Assembly (NCBI GenBank): GCA_946800325.1
Contig: OX326956.1
Span: 38,967,082-39,031,081 of the forward strand
Source: Luzula sylvatica
Taxonomy: Eukaryota > Streptophyta > Magnoliopsida > Poales > Juncaceae
Direction of reading: 5' to 3'
Length of the DNA stretch: 64,000 nt
The position numbers were made by a program, and so were the translations under genes. The notes under the pieces were generated by a model. The model saw only the letters and a list, made by a program, of their open reading frames with translations. It searched no databases and had not been told where the DNA came from. Below, piece by piece: positions 1 through 11,648 of this stretch (its first letter is position 1; every line of letters starts with the position of its first letter).

Positions 1-640
1 ATAGATAGCTCTCCCTGTATTTTGTACTACACTTTTTTTTGATGTATAACACTATCCAGGGATTTCATTTATGAAATACAATACATCCACCAAACAAACA
101 AGGAATTTTGGACAAATCCCAGTATTTTGGATTACAATACACCAAAATCCCTCAAATCAAACATGCCCTGTTTAAAAAATATGCATCATTTTATTTTTGG
201 AGATGTATCAATATTTTATTCATAAAGTATGAAACAAACATTAGATAGTTGTACATCACTATTATCTCAAAATTATCATGATTTTGCTCTCATTATCTGT
301 CATTCTCTCTACGTGTATTTCGAGAAAAGTTAATGCGATAGTTAGCAATCCAATTAACACAGAAAAACAAATTAACTATTGACTATTAATTTCAACGTAC
401 CAATAAATATACATGCTAATTAACTATTAATTCATTTTTACGTTTAAATTTAACGTTAATTAGGAATGGGCCAATGGTTCGGTTTATTTGGGAACCGAAC
501 CGAACCGAACCGAACCGGTCGAATTCGATTTAATCCATTTCTACATATAAATTTAACAGATCCCCAAGTTATCCTCCTTAGACGTCAACTCTTGTTCAAG
601 CATATCCTACGTTTATCGAAGAATTGTGTATGTAGTTGAA
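1..640. other. AT-rich intergenic DNA
   Basis: No gene is seen. Bases 173-300 resemble 2281-2420 in the same orientation. At about 488-520 there is a short run of GAACC units (accgaaccgaaccgaacc) next to ggttcggttt, a small inverted repeat of a kind common at decayed plant MITEs. No boundaries or target duplication could be fixed. Confidence 0.6.
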
Positions 641-1159
641 ATCCTAGGATGCGAAATGATTTTCTTTTTCTTCTCTGTACTGACTGGGCAATTCTCTTCT
701 TGGTTCTTCTAGCAGCCAACGAGCGAGCGTCGATCTCGTCTTTGTTGACTCGGATTCCATCGCCGCCCCTTCGATACCCACCGGTACTAATCCCCTCTTC
801 CCCCGCCTCCTTCTCTCCAGCACTGCCTCTAATGTTTGTCCTCTCCTAGACAACACTTATCTCCTCGAATAGTTTTCTCTTCGTGATCTTCCTTGTTCCG
901 AGTATGGCAGGTCAGCTCAAACAGGTTTCCTTTTGTCTTCTACTCGCATGGCCATCATGGCGTCCCTCTCAACAGCACTCTCATCCAATGTCTTCTCGCA
1001 ATAGGAGATATGTTAGCATGTCAGATCCGTGACGAAGGGAACCCTACCGATTTGTTGAGGCATATTGTCCGTAGAGGCTTCAACAAGGCGATGAAAAACA
1101 ACAATGACAAGGAACATACGGCACATATGACATCTATTTTCGCCGCATCTCTGGTTTAG
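641..1159 (+). pseudogene. Possible degraded coding fragment, unidentified
   Basis: This 0.5-kb patch is clearly richer in G+C than the DNA on both sides and has several short open stretches in different frames. One frame reads LVFVDSDSIAAPSIPTG near 735-795. Another, at 950-1005, reads MASLSTALSSNVFSQ, which looks like the start of a plastid transit peptide, and then stops. A third is open from 893 to 1159 and contains NPTDLLRHIVRRGFNKAMK. No single frame spans the patch and I see no convincing splice sites to join the pieces. It could be a captured or decayed exon set. I do not recognise a family with any certainty. Confidence 0.3.
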
Positions 1160-3228
1160 TTTGAACATGACTTTGAAGTTTCCAAATTTGACAAGAAAAA
1201 GAAATTTGTTTCATTCTAATAAACCTTATAAAAGAAAAAGAAAAAAAAACTGATTGTCCTATAAACTATGAAAAACAAACCATTATTTGATTTATGTCAA
1301 AAAAATATTATGGACTCAAAATTGATGCTGGTTGAACAATTATTTTTGTTTGGGTTGATTGTTTGTCAAATATCAACGCAAAAAATCAATAATTAATTGT
1401 TATTCTCGATCAATATTTCTGTTAATGCATGTAAATATTTATTTTCCAATACACTTGTTTTTTCACTCAAATTTTGAAAAAAAGGCTCTGATAATTATAT
1501 TTTGGACTATGAAATCCCACAAATCAACAAGGCATTGGTTTGTCTTTTCCACAAAAATAAATAAGATAAAAAATTCAAAAACTTATTTTATACAAGGGAA
1601 TTTTTTATTTTTTTGAATGGAAATATACTTCAAATGAAAATTATATGATGACGCATACCATTATTATTTATCAAAACTGAGAGCTCTACCAAGTATCAAC
1701 TGATATGGCCCTGTAAGTTGTATTGTGAGAATATGCCACGAAAGAAATATGATATTTCAGAAAGCAACGCTACATTAAGATCAAAACCTCATAGAAGTTC
1801 AAAAAAGAAGTGAATTATTATTTTAGTGATTCCTTTATATATTTTTTACTGAAAATAGTGAAATACCAATAACCTTATGGATTGACTTCAGTACTCCACA
1901 TTTTTAGGAAATGAAGAAAAATCCTTCAAATGGACGGCCCAGCTAAAAAATTGACTGCCCCAATTGTAAAGTTTCAATTTTATGAATAGGCCAAGCACAT
2001 AATAGTTTTGAGTTTCTTTTAGTGTTTTTCATAATGGGCCATTTTCTTCCTCGTCATTCAGAAAAGAGGCAAATTTTGAAGATTTTCATATTTATACACT
2101 TCTCTATTTTTCCTTTTTTTATCGACTTCAATTATTTTGGTGAAATATCCAGTAGGCCAATCAATCATTTTCTATACATGAACAAATAAAGATTGGGTGT
2201 AAGATCAGTATGTGGTTGTAATTAGTTAATACTGACAGCCATTTTGTCATTTCTCTGCTTAGAATAGGGAGAACCCATAATTGTTTAAAAAGTATACATC
2301 ATTTCATTTTCATTTTCATTTTATTTTTGGAAGAAATGTATCAATATTTCATTTATACAGTAGGAAACAAACATATTGGTGTGAATTCTTATCTCAAAAT
2401 TATCATGAGTGTGCTCTAATTTTGTGTTTTCCAATTTTCATTTGGAATTCGGATACAAAATTACTGATCAATATTCTATATAAAACTTATATCAGTCAAT
2501 GAAAGTGAGATTTTAAAGGAAGAAAAATTACGCTGTCGGCGATAATAACGATAAAAGATGAAAATAATGAAAGTGAAATTTTTCAAAGGTTTCTTCGAAA
2601 AAAAACATGCGGTCTTGATTCGTGTTTATGTCACCCTAAAATCGTCATCCTATCTACGTCGAGGATTTCGATAGCTCTAGGACCATTTTTATTCCTTCAG
2701 TGTTTACTGATACAATATAAAACATAAAAATATGCATATAATAAAACATATCCTTAACTAAAATCATAAAATAGACAAGTATAATTAATATATAAAAGGT
2801 GTATTAGTACAAAATATAAACTAATATCAAAACAAAAAGGCATATTATTATATGGTAAAAAAAATATACTAGTATATATTAAAAATTTAAAACATATATT
2901 GATATAGAATAACACACAATGATCTAAGTTTACATAATCAAATTATATAGTTTACCATGACTCGTGCAACATTTGTTTTGCTTAACCTTTTTGGATACCT
3001 TTGGGCATATGAATATTACAATTAAAACCTTCCTTTGTAAAATAAATTTAGTAATGTAAATTCCATACATTTACATCAATAATGTATGAATATGACTCGA
3101 CGTTACATTTGTCAATTCTAATATTTCGGGATGAAAATCCAAATGCATATATGCTCACTTAACCAGCCAACCAAAATAAGAAACGTGTCATCTCTAGGAC
3201 AATGTATGTTCCAAAACTCTTTAAATAG
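1160..3228. other. AT-rich intergenic DNA upstream of the HMA protein gene
   Basis: No coding region is supported. Bases 2281-2420 are a diverged direct copy of 173-300: both contain the run tatctcaaaattatcatga and a preceding gaaacaaacat. The remaining short open frames have no codon-like composition or known motif. Confidence 0.6.
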
Positions 3229-3239
3229 AAGCCCCTTCA
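3229..3239 (+). promoter_or_regulatory. Probable TATA box of the HMA protein gene
   Basis: The sequence ctttaaataga lies about 65 bases before the ATG at 3302. That leaves a short leader of about 35-40 bases, a normal arrangement for a plant core promoter. Based on position and sequence only. Confidence 0.5.
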
Positions 3240-3301
3240 TTCCATTTGGATCACAAAAACTCGAAGAGGCTAATCTTCTAAACATCAAGAATTCGAATCC
3301 A

Positions 3302-4511
3302 ATGGCAAGCGATAAGAAGGTGCACCTTTCAATCTTTCATCCTCACACTATTTCATTTAGTTTTCATCTTAAATATTCTATTATTATATCAACCATATTT
3401 TTCACTTATTTCATTCCTAATTTATATTCATGTATGCAAGATATATGTTCTTATTGTCCACGTGGACCTTAACTGTTGCCGCTGCCGCGAAAAAATTCAG
3501 GAATATCTCTGCCGAATACAGTGTACAGATATTTCTTGTTCAATTAAATTACGATTAAAACACAACAAAAGCTAGTTTTATTCAAGTCTTTTTGTTTTCT
3601 TTATAGATGAACAACACGTTCATGATTATTGTATAAATTTTTTTTTTATTTCAATATATCAAAGGGCTACCTACGCCTTTTCTTCAAAAAAAAAAATTGA
3701 ATTACAATTTTTATGAATATTTATGTGTAGTAACAAAAAATTTCTTTCTGTTGATTTATTAGGTAGAGAGAACATTTCGGGTATCGTATATGACGAGAAG
3801 AAGAACGTGGTGGTATTAACCGGCTCGTTCAACCCGCACAACCTAAAAAATAAGCTCATGTGCAAGCTGCCTAGAGTGATAACGAGAATTGAAATCAGGG
3901 ACCCTCAACGGGAAAAAGAGGACGAGGAGCGAGAGAAATGCAAGAAAGAGTTGGAAAAATGCAAGGAAAAATCCAAAGAAATGGAGAAATCCTTGGAAAA
4001 ATGCAAAGAGACCGAAAAAGCCTTGGAAAAATGCAACGAGAGGGTGAAATGCTTGGAAAAATGCAAGGAGAAATGCAACTGCAAGGAGGAGGAGAAATGC
4101 AAGGAAAAGGAGAAATGCAACTGCAAGGAGGAGGAGAAATGCAAGGAAAAGGAGAAATGCAACTGCAAGGAAAAGGAGGAATGCAAGAAGAAGGAGAAAT
4201 GCAACTGCAAGGAGACATGTATCATAGTTAAACCGATACCCTGTCCGCCGCCGGCACCGGTTCCACCGCCGACACCGGTTCCACCGCCGCCGGTACTGTG
4301 TCCTCCCAATACAGGTATGGCTTGTTGTTTCAGACCATGTCCATGCACGGGTAACGGTCCTGGATGGAACCGATGTTGTTCGTGCGGCATGGTAGGCACG
4401 GGGCAGGGACAGGGAGGATTTTGCTACGATGCACCTCCTCGCCCGCCTTTTGATCAAGGGTGTTGTAAGGTTGTTGTTCAAGATGATCCAGCTTCTTGTG
4501 CCGTCATGTGA
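3302..4511 (+). CDS. Heavy-metal-associated (HMA) proline-rich protein, Pi21-like
   Basis: I read three exons: 3302-3319 (MASDKK), 3441-3522 and 3763-4511, joined by GT-AG introns, about 282 aa. A second acceptor at 3766 paired with donor 3521 is also possible and changes only one or two residues. Exon 2 gives VDLNCCRCREKIQEYLCRIQ, the first half of an HMA fold with a CxxC-type pair (CCRC). Exon 3 continues it with GIVYDEKKNVVVLTGSF. Next comes a highly charged Lys/Glu/Cys segment (about residues 83-185), then a proline-rich stretch and a Cys-rich tail ending CAVM, a CaaX-like end suggesting prenylation. This order matches plant Pi21/HPP-type proteins, thought to bind metals or act as adaptors in stress and defence. 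The middle segment is expanded by 14-residue repeats (see findings). An AATAAA-like aaataaataa follows the stop. Confidence 0.88.
4050..4212 (+). repeat. In-frame 42-bp repeat coding Lys/Glu/Cys-rich units
   Basis: Within the HMA protein exon the unit gagaaatgcaactgcaagg plus aggaggagaaatgcaagg recurs with small changes, coding units of the form EKCNCKEEEKCKEK. The copies differ by whole codons or synonymous changes, so the frame is kept. The 5' half (3940-4050) is a looser array of EKCK units. Confidence 0.85.
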
Positions 4512-5599
4512 TTTGTTAAATAAATAATCATGTTTTATATGTATTTATGGTTACTACATACTTGGTTGGTATTTTATAAAGTCTAATTGGTATTTTGTTG
4601 TTGTTGTTTTTGTAAATTATGGCACTTTGGAATGATTGAATATAATAAAAGTAGGATGGTTCCTGCTCATTAGAAAGTGAAGCTTGAAAGAGATGTCGTT
4701 TTTAATTGTTTATGAACTAATAAATCATAAAAACAATTAATGTATAACTAAGTTTTGAGAGAGTAGGTAGCATTTCCTAAATAATCTACTATTTTCACTC
4801 ACTATATAACTAGTAATTTGTTGAACCTAAATTAAATACCATATTGAGAAATTTAATGAAAGAGTTAATGAATATAAAATTAAGTTCTTTTTTTTTCAAA
4901 AAAAAATATATTATGTTATTAACTCACAAATCTAAAAAAAGAACTAGATAGGCGGATAATTTTTCATGTCGACTATCCGTTTGATGTAAGAAATTTTGGA
5001 AGATTTTGACGGATTCTCGTATTGTCTAGAGAAAGTGAAATAAGGATTAAGTGTTTGATGGATATTTGTTTCTCACATGTGTTGTTTGATGTGTTAGAAT
5101 GTTAAATGATGGAAAGTGAAAGTTATTGTTTGATGTGAAAGAAAATTTAAAACTAGTTAGGTCTAATTTTTATTTAGTTAATATTGTATATATATAATAT
5201 TCATTGTATATTAATTAATACATATTAATTTATTGATATAATTTTTTAATATTAATTAATTTTAATTATTGAGAATGCATATTGGAATGTATTAATAAAA
5301 ATAATTCGATATTAGTTTCTATAATGTTTAATTAATTTTTTTAATAAAAATAATTACAAATTAAGATATTAAATAAATAAATTATATAATATATATTATA
5401 CATAACTAAATTATATTATTATATATTATATATTAAATAAAGTATAGGTATTTATTATATAATTATATTAAATAAATTATAAATTATAATATTTTTTGAA
5501 TGACACCCAACAAACGATGGATTGTCGTTACCGATACATATATATTTTTGTAAATGACGTCAATGAGATTCGAATTCATAACATCTTCAACATAAAATA

Positions 5600-5870
5600 T
5601 AATTATATGATGAATTAAATAAAGTAGAATTATATTTAAGTAAATTATATTATTATAAATAATATAATTGTAATTATTAATTATATTTTTATTTAATATA
5701 TTTATATATTAATTGGTTTGTTTAATATATTAATATAACTATATGATGAATTAAATAAGGTAGAATTATACTTAAGTAAATTATATTATTATAAATGATA
5801 TAATTGTATTTATTAATTATATTTTTATTTAATATATTTATATATTAATTGATTTGTTTAATATATGTAT
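5600..5870. repeat. 136-bp tandem duplication, AT-rich
   Basis: The segment beginning atgatgaattaaataaagta at 5607 recurs at 5743 with only a few substitutions and extends to atattaattggtttgtttaa in copy 1 and attgatttgtttaatata in copy 2. Two head-to-tail copies, no coding potential. Confidence 0.75.
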
Positions 5871-7329
5871 ATATTAATTGGAAGTGAAAGATGAAGGAAT
5901 TTGTTTTCCATACTCTTTTGAGTGACACCGATTGAATGAAAATTTAGGAGAGAGAGTAGGAAAGACAATCAACAAGGATTTGGTTGTCTCTTACTTTCTT
6001 TCATATCAAACACTAGAAAGTTGTTTTGCCCATTATTTTGCTTTCATGTCACATGTAATCCTTTTTATTCCTTCTCATCGAACGTGGCACTTATTTTTGT
6101 AACTATAGCTACGTGAAAAGATTATGAGGCCAACTTTTGACATCTGCGAACTTATCATACACCTATCATATAAAATATCAGTAAACTCTCCACCTATCAT
6201 ATTTCAACAAAAAATTGATTAAATGAACTTGGAAGTTCAATAGGTTTTGGATAGGAGAAAAGGACATCATTGGACATGCATTTTCGAACAAATTTTTATA
6301 CATAATGAAAAGTTTTCTAATTTATGTGAGGTTCACTTGATTGAGTTGTGAGATTTGATAAATAAAAAAGGAAAAAATATAATTAAGAGTAGTGATGTAA
6401 ATATAATTTATGATTGAACATAAATACATAAATACATGATTTAATTATTTTATTTTATGATTGAACATATAATTAATATGTTAAATCATGAATTAATATG
6501 TTAATTCTTAAATTTTTAAATCATATCACGTCGTCAAGGCTCCAGAGAAGAGGTAGAGGTATGTCCAACATTTTTCAATAATTAAAAGAAAAGGAGTGGT
6601 AGGCAATTTATGAACTTTAGAAGAGGCGTGCATGACTTGATTTTGCTTAAAATAGCATAACAAAAACATGAAAAGAAAGGATGAGGGACTCAAAATTAGA
6701 AGAGACGTGAAGACTTTTGATGATATTTTCTTGTAGATGCGTGGACTAATTTTGACCTTTGTCCCTCATTAATTAGTACAAAGTTACTATTACTATATCG
6801 ACTAAACAATTTTAATCTCTGATTAGGTCTATATGGCTCAATATAGCCAAGTTATGTTTGTTTATATGACTCAAAATATATAGCTAAGTTATGTTTGTTT
6901 ATATGACTCAAAATATATGGCTAGTTATATTTGTTGTACATACCTAATGCATATTCCATCTTTGGGACCCATAATATGGTTTCATAGGAATGATATTCAC
7001 TTGTTAGCCAATATGTTTCCGGTTTCATATTTCATTATGATTCAAAATTATTAGATTTGTTATTGGACATGTGCACGAATTAAAACCTTTTGTTGTTAGG
7101 CCTTATTTCTTGACCCAATTTTAAGATTATTTTATTTTTCTTTTATAAATTTGCATGGCCCTCTTGAGGTTGATATTGGCCTAGTCTTATTATGTTCCCA
7201 TCAAAGCCCATTTTATGGATTGGCTCTAAATTTTTGACTTGTGAGAAACATTTTTATTGATAACATTATTTTATTGTTATATCTGGAAAAAAAAAAAAAC
7301 ATTGTTTTAGTGACGTCATTGATTGCGCG

Positions 7330-7845
7330 AATAAGGATACGAATATCCGACTCTGATATGATACAGATATGACGATACGACAAATTTCAAAAAATCTCGG
7401 ATACATATACGACTATATAATTATTATTTTAAAATATTTATATTATATATAAATAATAATTAATTAATTAAATTAATAATATTTTTAAACGAAGCATCAT
7501 GACAATAAATGAAATCAACTAAAGAATACAAGTATCATAAAAATATCATAAATTTAATCTAGAAGTATCCTAAATTATTCTAGATAATTTATTTAAAAAT
7601 ATTATGAGCCAAAATATATAATGGGACGAAATATCATAAATGGAGTATCTCAATCGTATTCTGAAAATATCCCAGCCGTATCTTACCATATTCTGCCATA
7701 TTCGAAAAGATAAATATTAATGTAATTCAATACGCCACATAGCGTACCCGATACGTATCTGAGACCTTGCATTCGTATCCGTATCGGATATCCATATCAT
7801 CAGGACACTTCTGCATTTTTGAAGTATCGGCGTAACATAGAATGT
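7330..7845. repeat. Dispersed repeat, copy 1 of 3
   Basis: This block shares ordered sequence with 28388-28835 and 62395-62695: aatatcataaa and atttatttaaaaatatt runs, a phrase like gggccaa..ata..tgg.c.gaa, repeats of gtatc/cgtat, and an end near cgtaacata. It holds no open frame. The ends are not sharp and no target duplication was found, so the element class is unknown. Confidence 0.7.
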
Positions 7846-8307
7846 CATGTTATGATCATTGGTCCACTGCATGATTGAAAAAATATTTTTAAGAGATTTA
7901 TGTTGGAAGTTAGAAGAGAATTTGTGTGGATTTGTATAATGTACGTCTATGGATAGGAATAGGAGTGTGTTGATTTGAGTAATTATGTGAGATTTTTCTC
8001 GGAAAATTCATTTTTTTTTCTTGTTTGATTTGAAGAATTTAGTGGTATTGTTATTTCTCATGTCCACATCAGTTATCTCCAATTCTCTCATTTGTTGTCT
8101 CACGAAAATAATGAAAAGGCACTATATTCTCTCATCTTTCATATTTGCATAACTACTTTTAAACTACTCTCTAACTTTTTTTTCGCATCAAGACCAAAAA
8201 ATCTCTAAAAAGAAAATGATGATAAAATTCTATTTCATCTCATGTTCTACTGAAAAGTACAGATTTTTCTCTTCAAATTCATAATAGCTAATTCTACAAA
8301 TTAATTG

Positions 8308-8838
8308 TCACTCCCACAAATTTGTGCTATAAACTTGCTCCATGCAAGAAATACCACCTTCATAATTATAGAAACTATCAATATAACATTCTCTTTGATC
8401 CTCTCCAAGTCCAAACCCTAATAATTCCTTCTCCCCCTCACCTATAGCATAGTACCACTCATTCTCTGTGGACCCCACATTCTCCATCTCCATCCATGTA
8501 TACATACCACCATCATTACTGATCATGTCATTCTTATCAAAATTATCAAAATTTAACCCTAATTCTAGTCCTCCATCAATATCACAATCATCTAAATCGT
8601 GAGGTCCTGTTGTGGACTCGTCATCGCCGACAAAAACTAAACCCGAGTCCGGTTCGATTTCCTCTTCGAAAGATCTCATGACGAAATCTAACCGTTCATT
8701 TTCTGCATCCATGGTGGATGGAGTATCGTTTAATAACTCCGTTAGAATAGCACCGTCTATCTCCGGTAGATGGATTCTTTGGAAATCATAATTATCTTGC
8801 ACGATAGAGTTATAACCCTCGTTTGGATTTGAATCCAT
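8308..8838 (-). CDS. Acidic plant protein of unknown function
   Basis: An uninterrupted frame of 176 aa from ATG at 8838. The frame is open up to another ATG at 8937, but a good TATA sequence lies between the two, so the downstream start (MDSNPNEGYN) is preferred. The product is strongly acidic (many D and E), with no signal peptide or membrane segment. Notable parts are FQRIHLPEIDGAILTELLND near the N-terminus, an ERLDFVMRSFEEEIEPDSG stretch and a C-terminal EQVYSTNLWE. The general look recalls small plant-specific acidic proteins seen only as uncharacterised. I cannot assign a function. An acidic, nuclear-type protein is possible but is inference only. Confidence 0.6.
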   Translation of the reverse strand: MDSNPNEGYNSIVQDNYDFQRIHLPEIDGAILTELLNDTPSTMDAENERLDFVMRSFEEEIEPDSGLVFVGDDESTTGPHDLDDCDIDGGLELGLNFDNFDKNDMISNDGGMYTWMEMENVGSTENEWYYAIGEGEKELLGFGLGEDQRECYIDSFYNYEGGISCMEQVYSTNLWE

Positions 8839-8917
8839 GGAGTCCAGTGAGAAAATTGAATTGGTGGAAATGGAGGAAGGAAGAGAGGAGTTAGGGTTGC
8901 CAAAAGGTTGAGATATT

Positions 8918-8932
8918 GGACGTGTATATATA
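8918..8932 (-). promoter_or_regulatory. Probable TATA box of the acidic protein gene
   Basis: On the minus strand the sequence reads actatatatacacgt, about 85 bases before the ATG at 8838. It lies inside the longer version of the reading frame, which argues against translation starting at 8937. Confidence 0.5.
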
Positions 8933-8939
8933 GTCAATT

Positions 8940-11648
8940 ACATCTTGTTGGTTTAGTTTTTTTCTTTTAGTATAAAAAAATCTGAGATAGTTCTTGCTAG
9001 TTGTCAATTGGTCATGAATCTAATTTGTTTTGGAGCACTTTTGGATAGAAAAATGGCAATTTCGTGGACCCGTGCGTGAAAGGTGGCAAACTTAGAACCG
9101 TACTTTCCAGATAAGCAAACAGCGAAAGGAAGAGAGAATTTTCAAAAAGAACTAAAAATGTAAAAAATGTGAAAAAAAAAAAAAAAAAAAGATAACAATT
9201 CTTGTATCATATTAATTAAATTTATTTAGTTCTTTTAACTAGTTTTCACTAAGAAATTAATTAGTTTGTTAATACATAAAAAACTGTGAAGGGTTCTTTT
9301 AATTCAGAAAATGGATTAGGTCTTGATTGATTGGAGTTGAATGATAGGGGGATGAGATGAGATGAGAATTGAGATGTGGAATTAATGGAGACAAGGAAAC
9401 AAGGGGCAGGCAAGAATCCACCATGCACACACAAGTGGATCGATCTTATCCCTATTTTATTGCTTTGTATTAAGTGTGTTGTTTAGTGACTATTATTCAA
9501 TGATTTGCCAAGTGGGGTCTGGGGTTGCCACCATGTTTTAAGATCTTCTTTGGTCAATTCTCATGTGTCCCCAAATGCCAAATCAAGAAATATACAATCA
9601 TGTGATTACTAGTTAATTTTTTTTTTCATATTAGCTCCGAATGTTTGCATTTGCAATTTTGTTTTTCATGTACACCATCAAATGTTTTGATGAGTTTGAT
9701 CAACTATATTAACTAATGCAACCGGTTGAATCTGAAATTAGACTTGAGTTCACTTTTATTCGAAAAAAAGAAAAAACACAGAATATAATTTTCACTTATA
9801 CTTCAATGTAATGTTTTTTGTGTACAAAAAAATTATTTGAAAATTATGATTTTTATTTACGAAATATGATATTTTTAGATATATTATTTTTTAAAATATG
9901 CAAATATTTTACTACGCTATTTTTTTTTTAAATAATATGATTTTCTAAGCTTTAATAACGATTTTTTTTTTCTTAAATATTAAATTGATAAGTCTCGACA
10001 GATTCTTTTTCTCATTGTTTCCAATTTATTTCAAGCCCAATCTTATTCAAGAACCCTGCTCCCGATCATAATTGACAAATCTCGGTAGCAGGAAATAGAA
10101 AAAAAAAATGTGATATTAGAATTCGAAGGGCCTAAAGAGAAGGAGAGTAAAACATATCCATTTTTGATTCGGGACAGATAAAAAAAAAGGAACAAATCAG
10201 TAAATCAAAGAAAAATTAAAAGAGAAAATATTGAAGTTGGAGGGAGATTAGAAAAGAAAGGGCAAGAGAGAGCATGATTATCACTTTTCAACATCAAATC
10301 ACTAGAAAATTTTGATGAATCCAATTTTCTCGTGTGGAGTTCACGGATCGAGAGAGTGAGAGGAGAGTGAGGGAGCACGAGCAACGAGTGGGACGAAAGA
10401 TTGCGAGCGGTGAGTAGAAAAAATGACGGGGAGTCTCGCAAGAGAGAAGAGTATATAATCCTCTACTTGTTAATTCATTAATAATTTTGTTAACTTATAC
10501 AACTAATAAAAAAATAGATAGTGAAAAATCTAGTGAGGCTGATTTTGTTAATACAAATATTTTGTTCTCTTACGTGTTTTCTTCTTACAAAACTCGAAGA
10601 ACATTTTTAGTTAGGAGAAATTTAATCTAACATATAAATTATGATATGATTATTATTTTGTATTTAATTTATAAGAAAATATTTAGTCATGTTTTCAGTT
10701 CGGTCTTTTTATAAATTATAAGAAAGTATTTAATTTATGATATGATTATTTTGTATTTAATCTAACATATAAATTATATAATTAATTATGATTTGATTTT
10801 TTTTAAGTTCGGTCTTTTTATAAATTATTTTGTAAGTTCGGCCTCCCTTATAAAATGATCCTGGCACCGCCCTGAACTTAGAGTCTCACATATACCATCA
10901 TACATAAGATCTAAAAATCTAATAAACAAATTTCAATGCTTACTAAATCAATTAATGAAGATATAAATGAACTTGCTTAATCAAGTAGCCCTCAAGCCAT
11001 ATATACAATGTTTGTGTGATACTTTTAAGATCTCAAACCAATATAATAAAACTCATAACTTATAATCCACTTATGGCGCACTCAAATTACCATAAACCAA
11101 AATTCGAACACAACATCCTGAATTAAGGGTCACCTCCATTTTGTTCCAAATTGAGACGACAGAACCTAATGGATGCACCATGGATGGTAGAAATTAAAAT
11201 AGATATTCGTCCTATGGGAAAATAAATTAAAAATATTCTACTTTTTCTCATCCATTTCTCTCGTACTTTCGTGATGCCATCATAATTTTCAATTAATTCA
11301 TCATTAGCAAAGTTAATTCATAATTAATTCATAATTATTAAAAAATTAATACGTAATTAAGATTCTTATCAATTAAAGATTAATTAATAATATTTAAAAA
11401 TTAATAAATAGGAACTAATCGTTAATTGAGAAGAAATAATTAGGGGATTAATCTTCAAATATGATGTCATCATGGAAATGTGGGAGAAATGGGAGAGGAC
11501 ACGGTAGAAGGCCTCAAATTAAAATAGACGTTTCCACTCAACAATTGATAATTCAAGATGTCAAAGTAGAAAAAAAGAATGAGTAGACCACAAGATCTGA
11601 AAAACCTAAACCTACCCCACACCCACACGATCATGACCTTTAGTTAAT
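8940..11648. other. Intergenic, AT-rich
   Basis: No gene is supported. There is a poly(A) run at about 9172-9190. At 10690-10870 the phrase aagttcggtctttttataaa recurs three times with drift and ends in ggcctcccttataaaatgat, a form common at decayed plant DNA elements. The open frame at 10205-10441 (-) has no recognisable content. Bases 11240-11520 resemble 44250-44520 (gtgggagaaat.. and ggtagaaggcctc). Confidence 0.5.

Larger units (their letters stand above)
4512..8307. other. Intergenic, very AT-rich, with short tandem duplications
   Basis: No gene is seen. It contains a 136-bp direct tandem duplication (about 5600-5870), a 50-60-bp duplication around 6840-6930 (unit containing gttatgtttgtttatatgac), and a dispersed-repeat copy at 7330-7845, listed separately. 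Bases 5160-5880 are almost pure A/T. Confidence 0.6.

Noticed and set aside
3843..4481. Long open frames on the minus strand and in other plus frames across the HMA exon
   Set aside because: They are by-products of the repetitive Lys/Glu/Cys codons. The plus-frame product has the HMA domain, the proline-rich part and the CAVM end.
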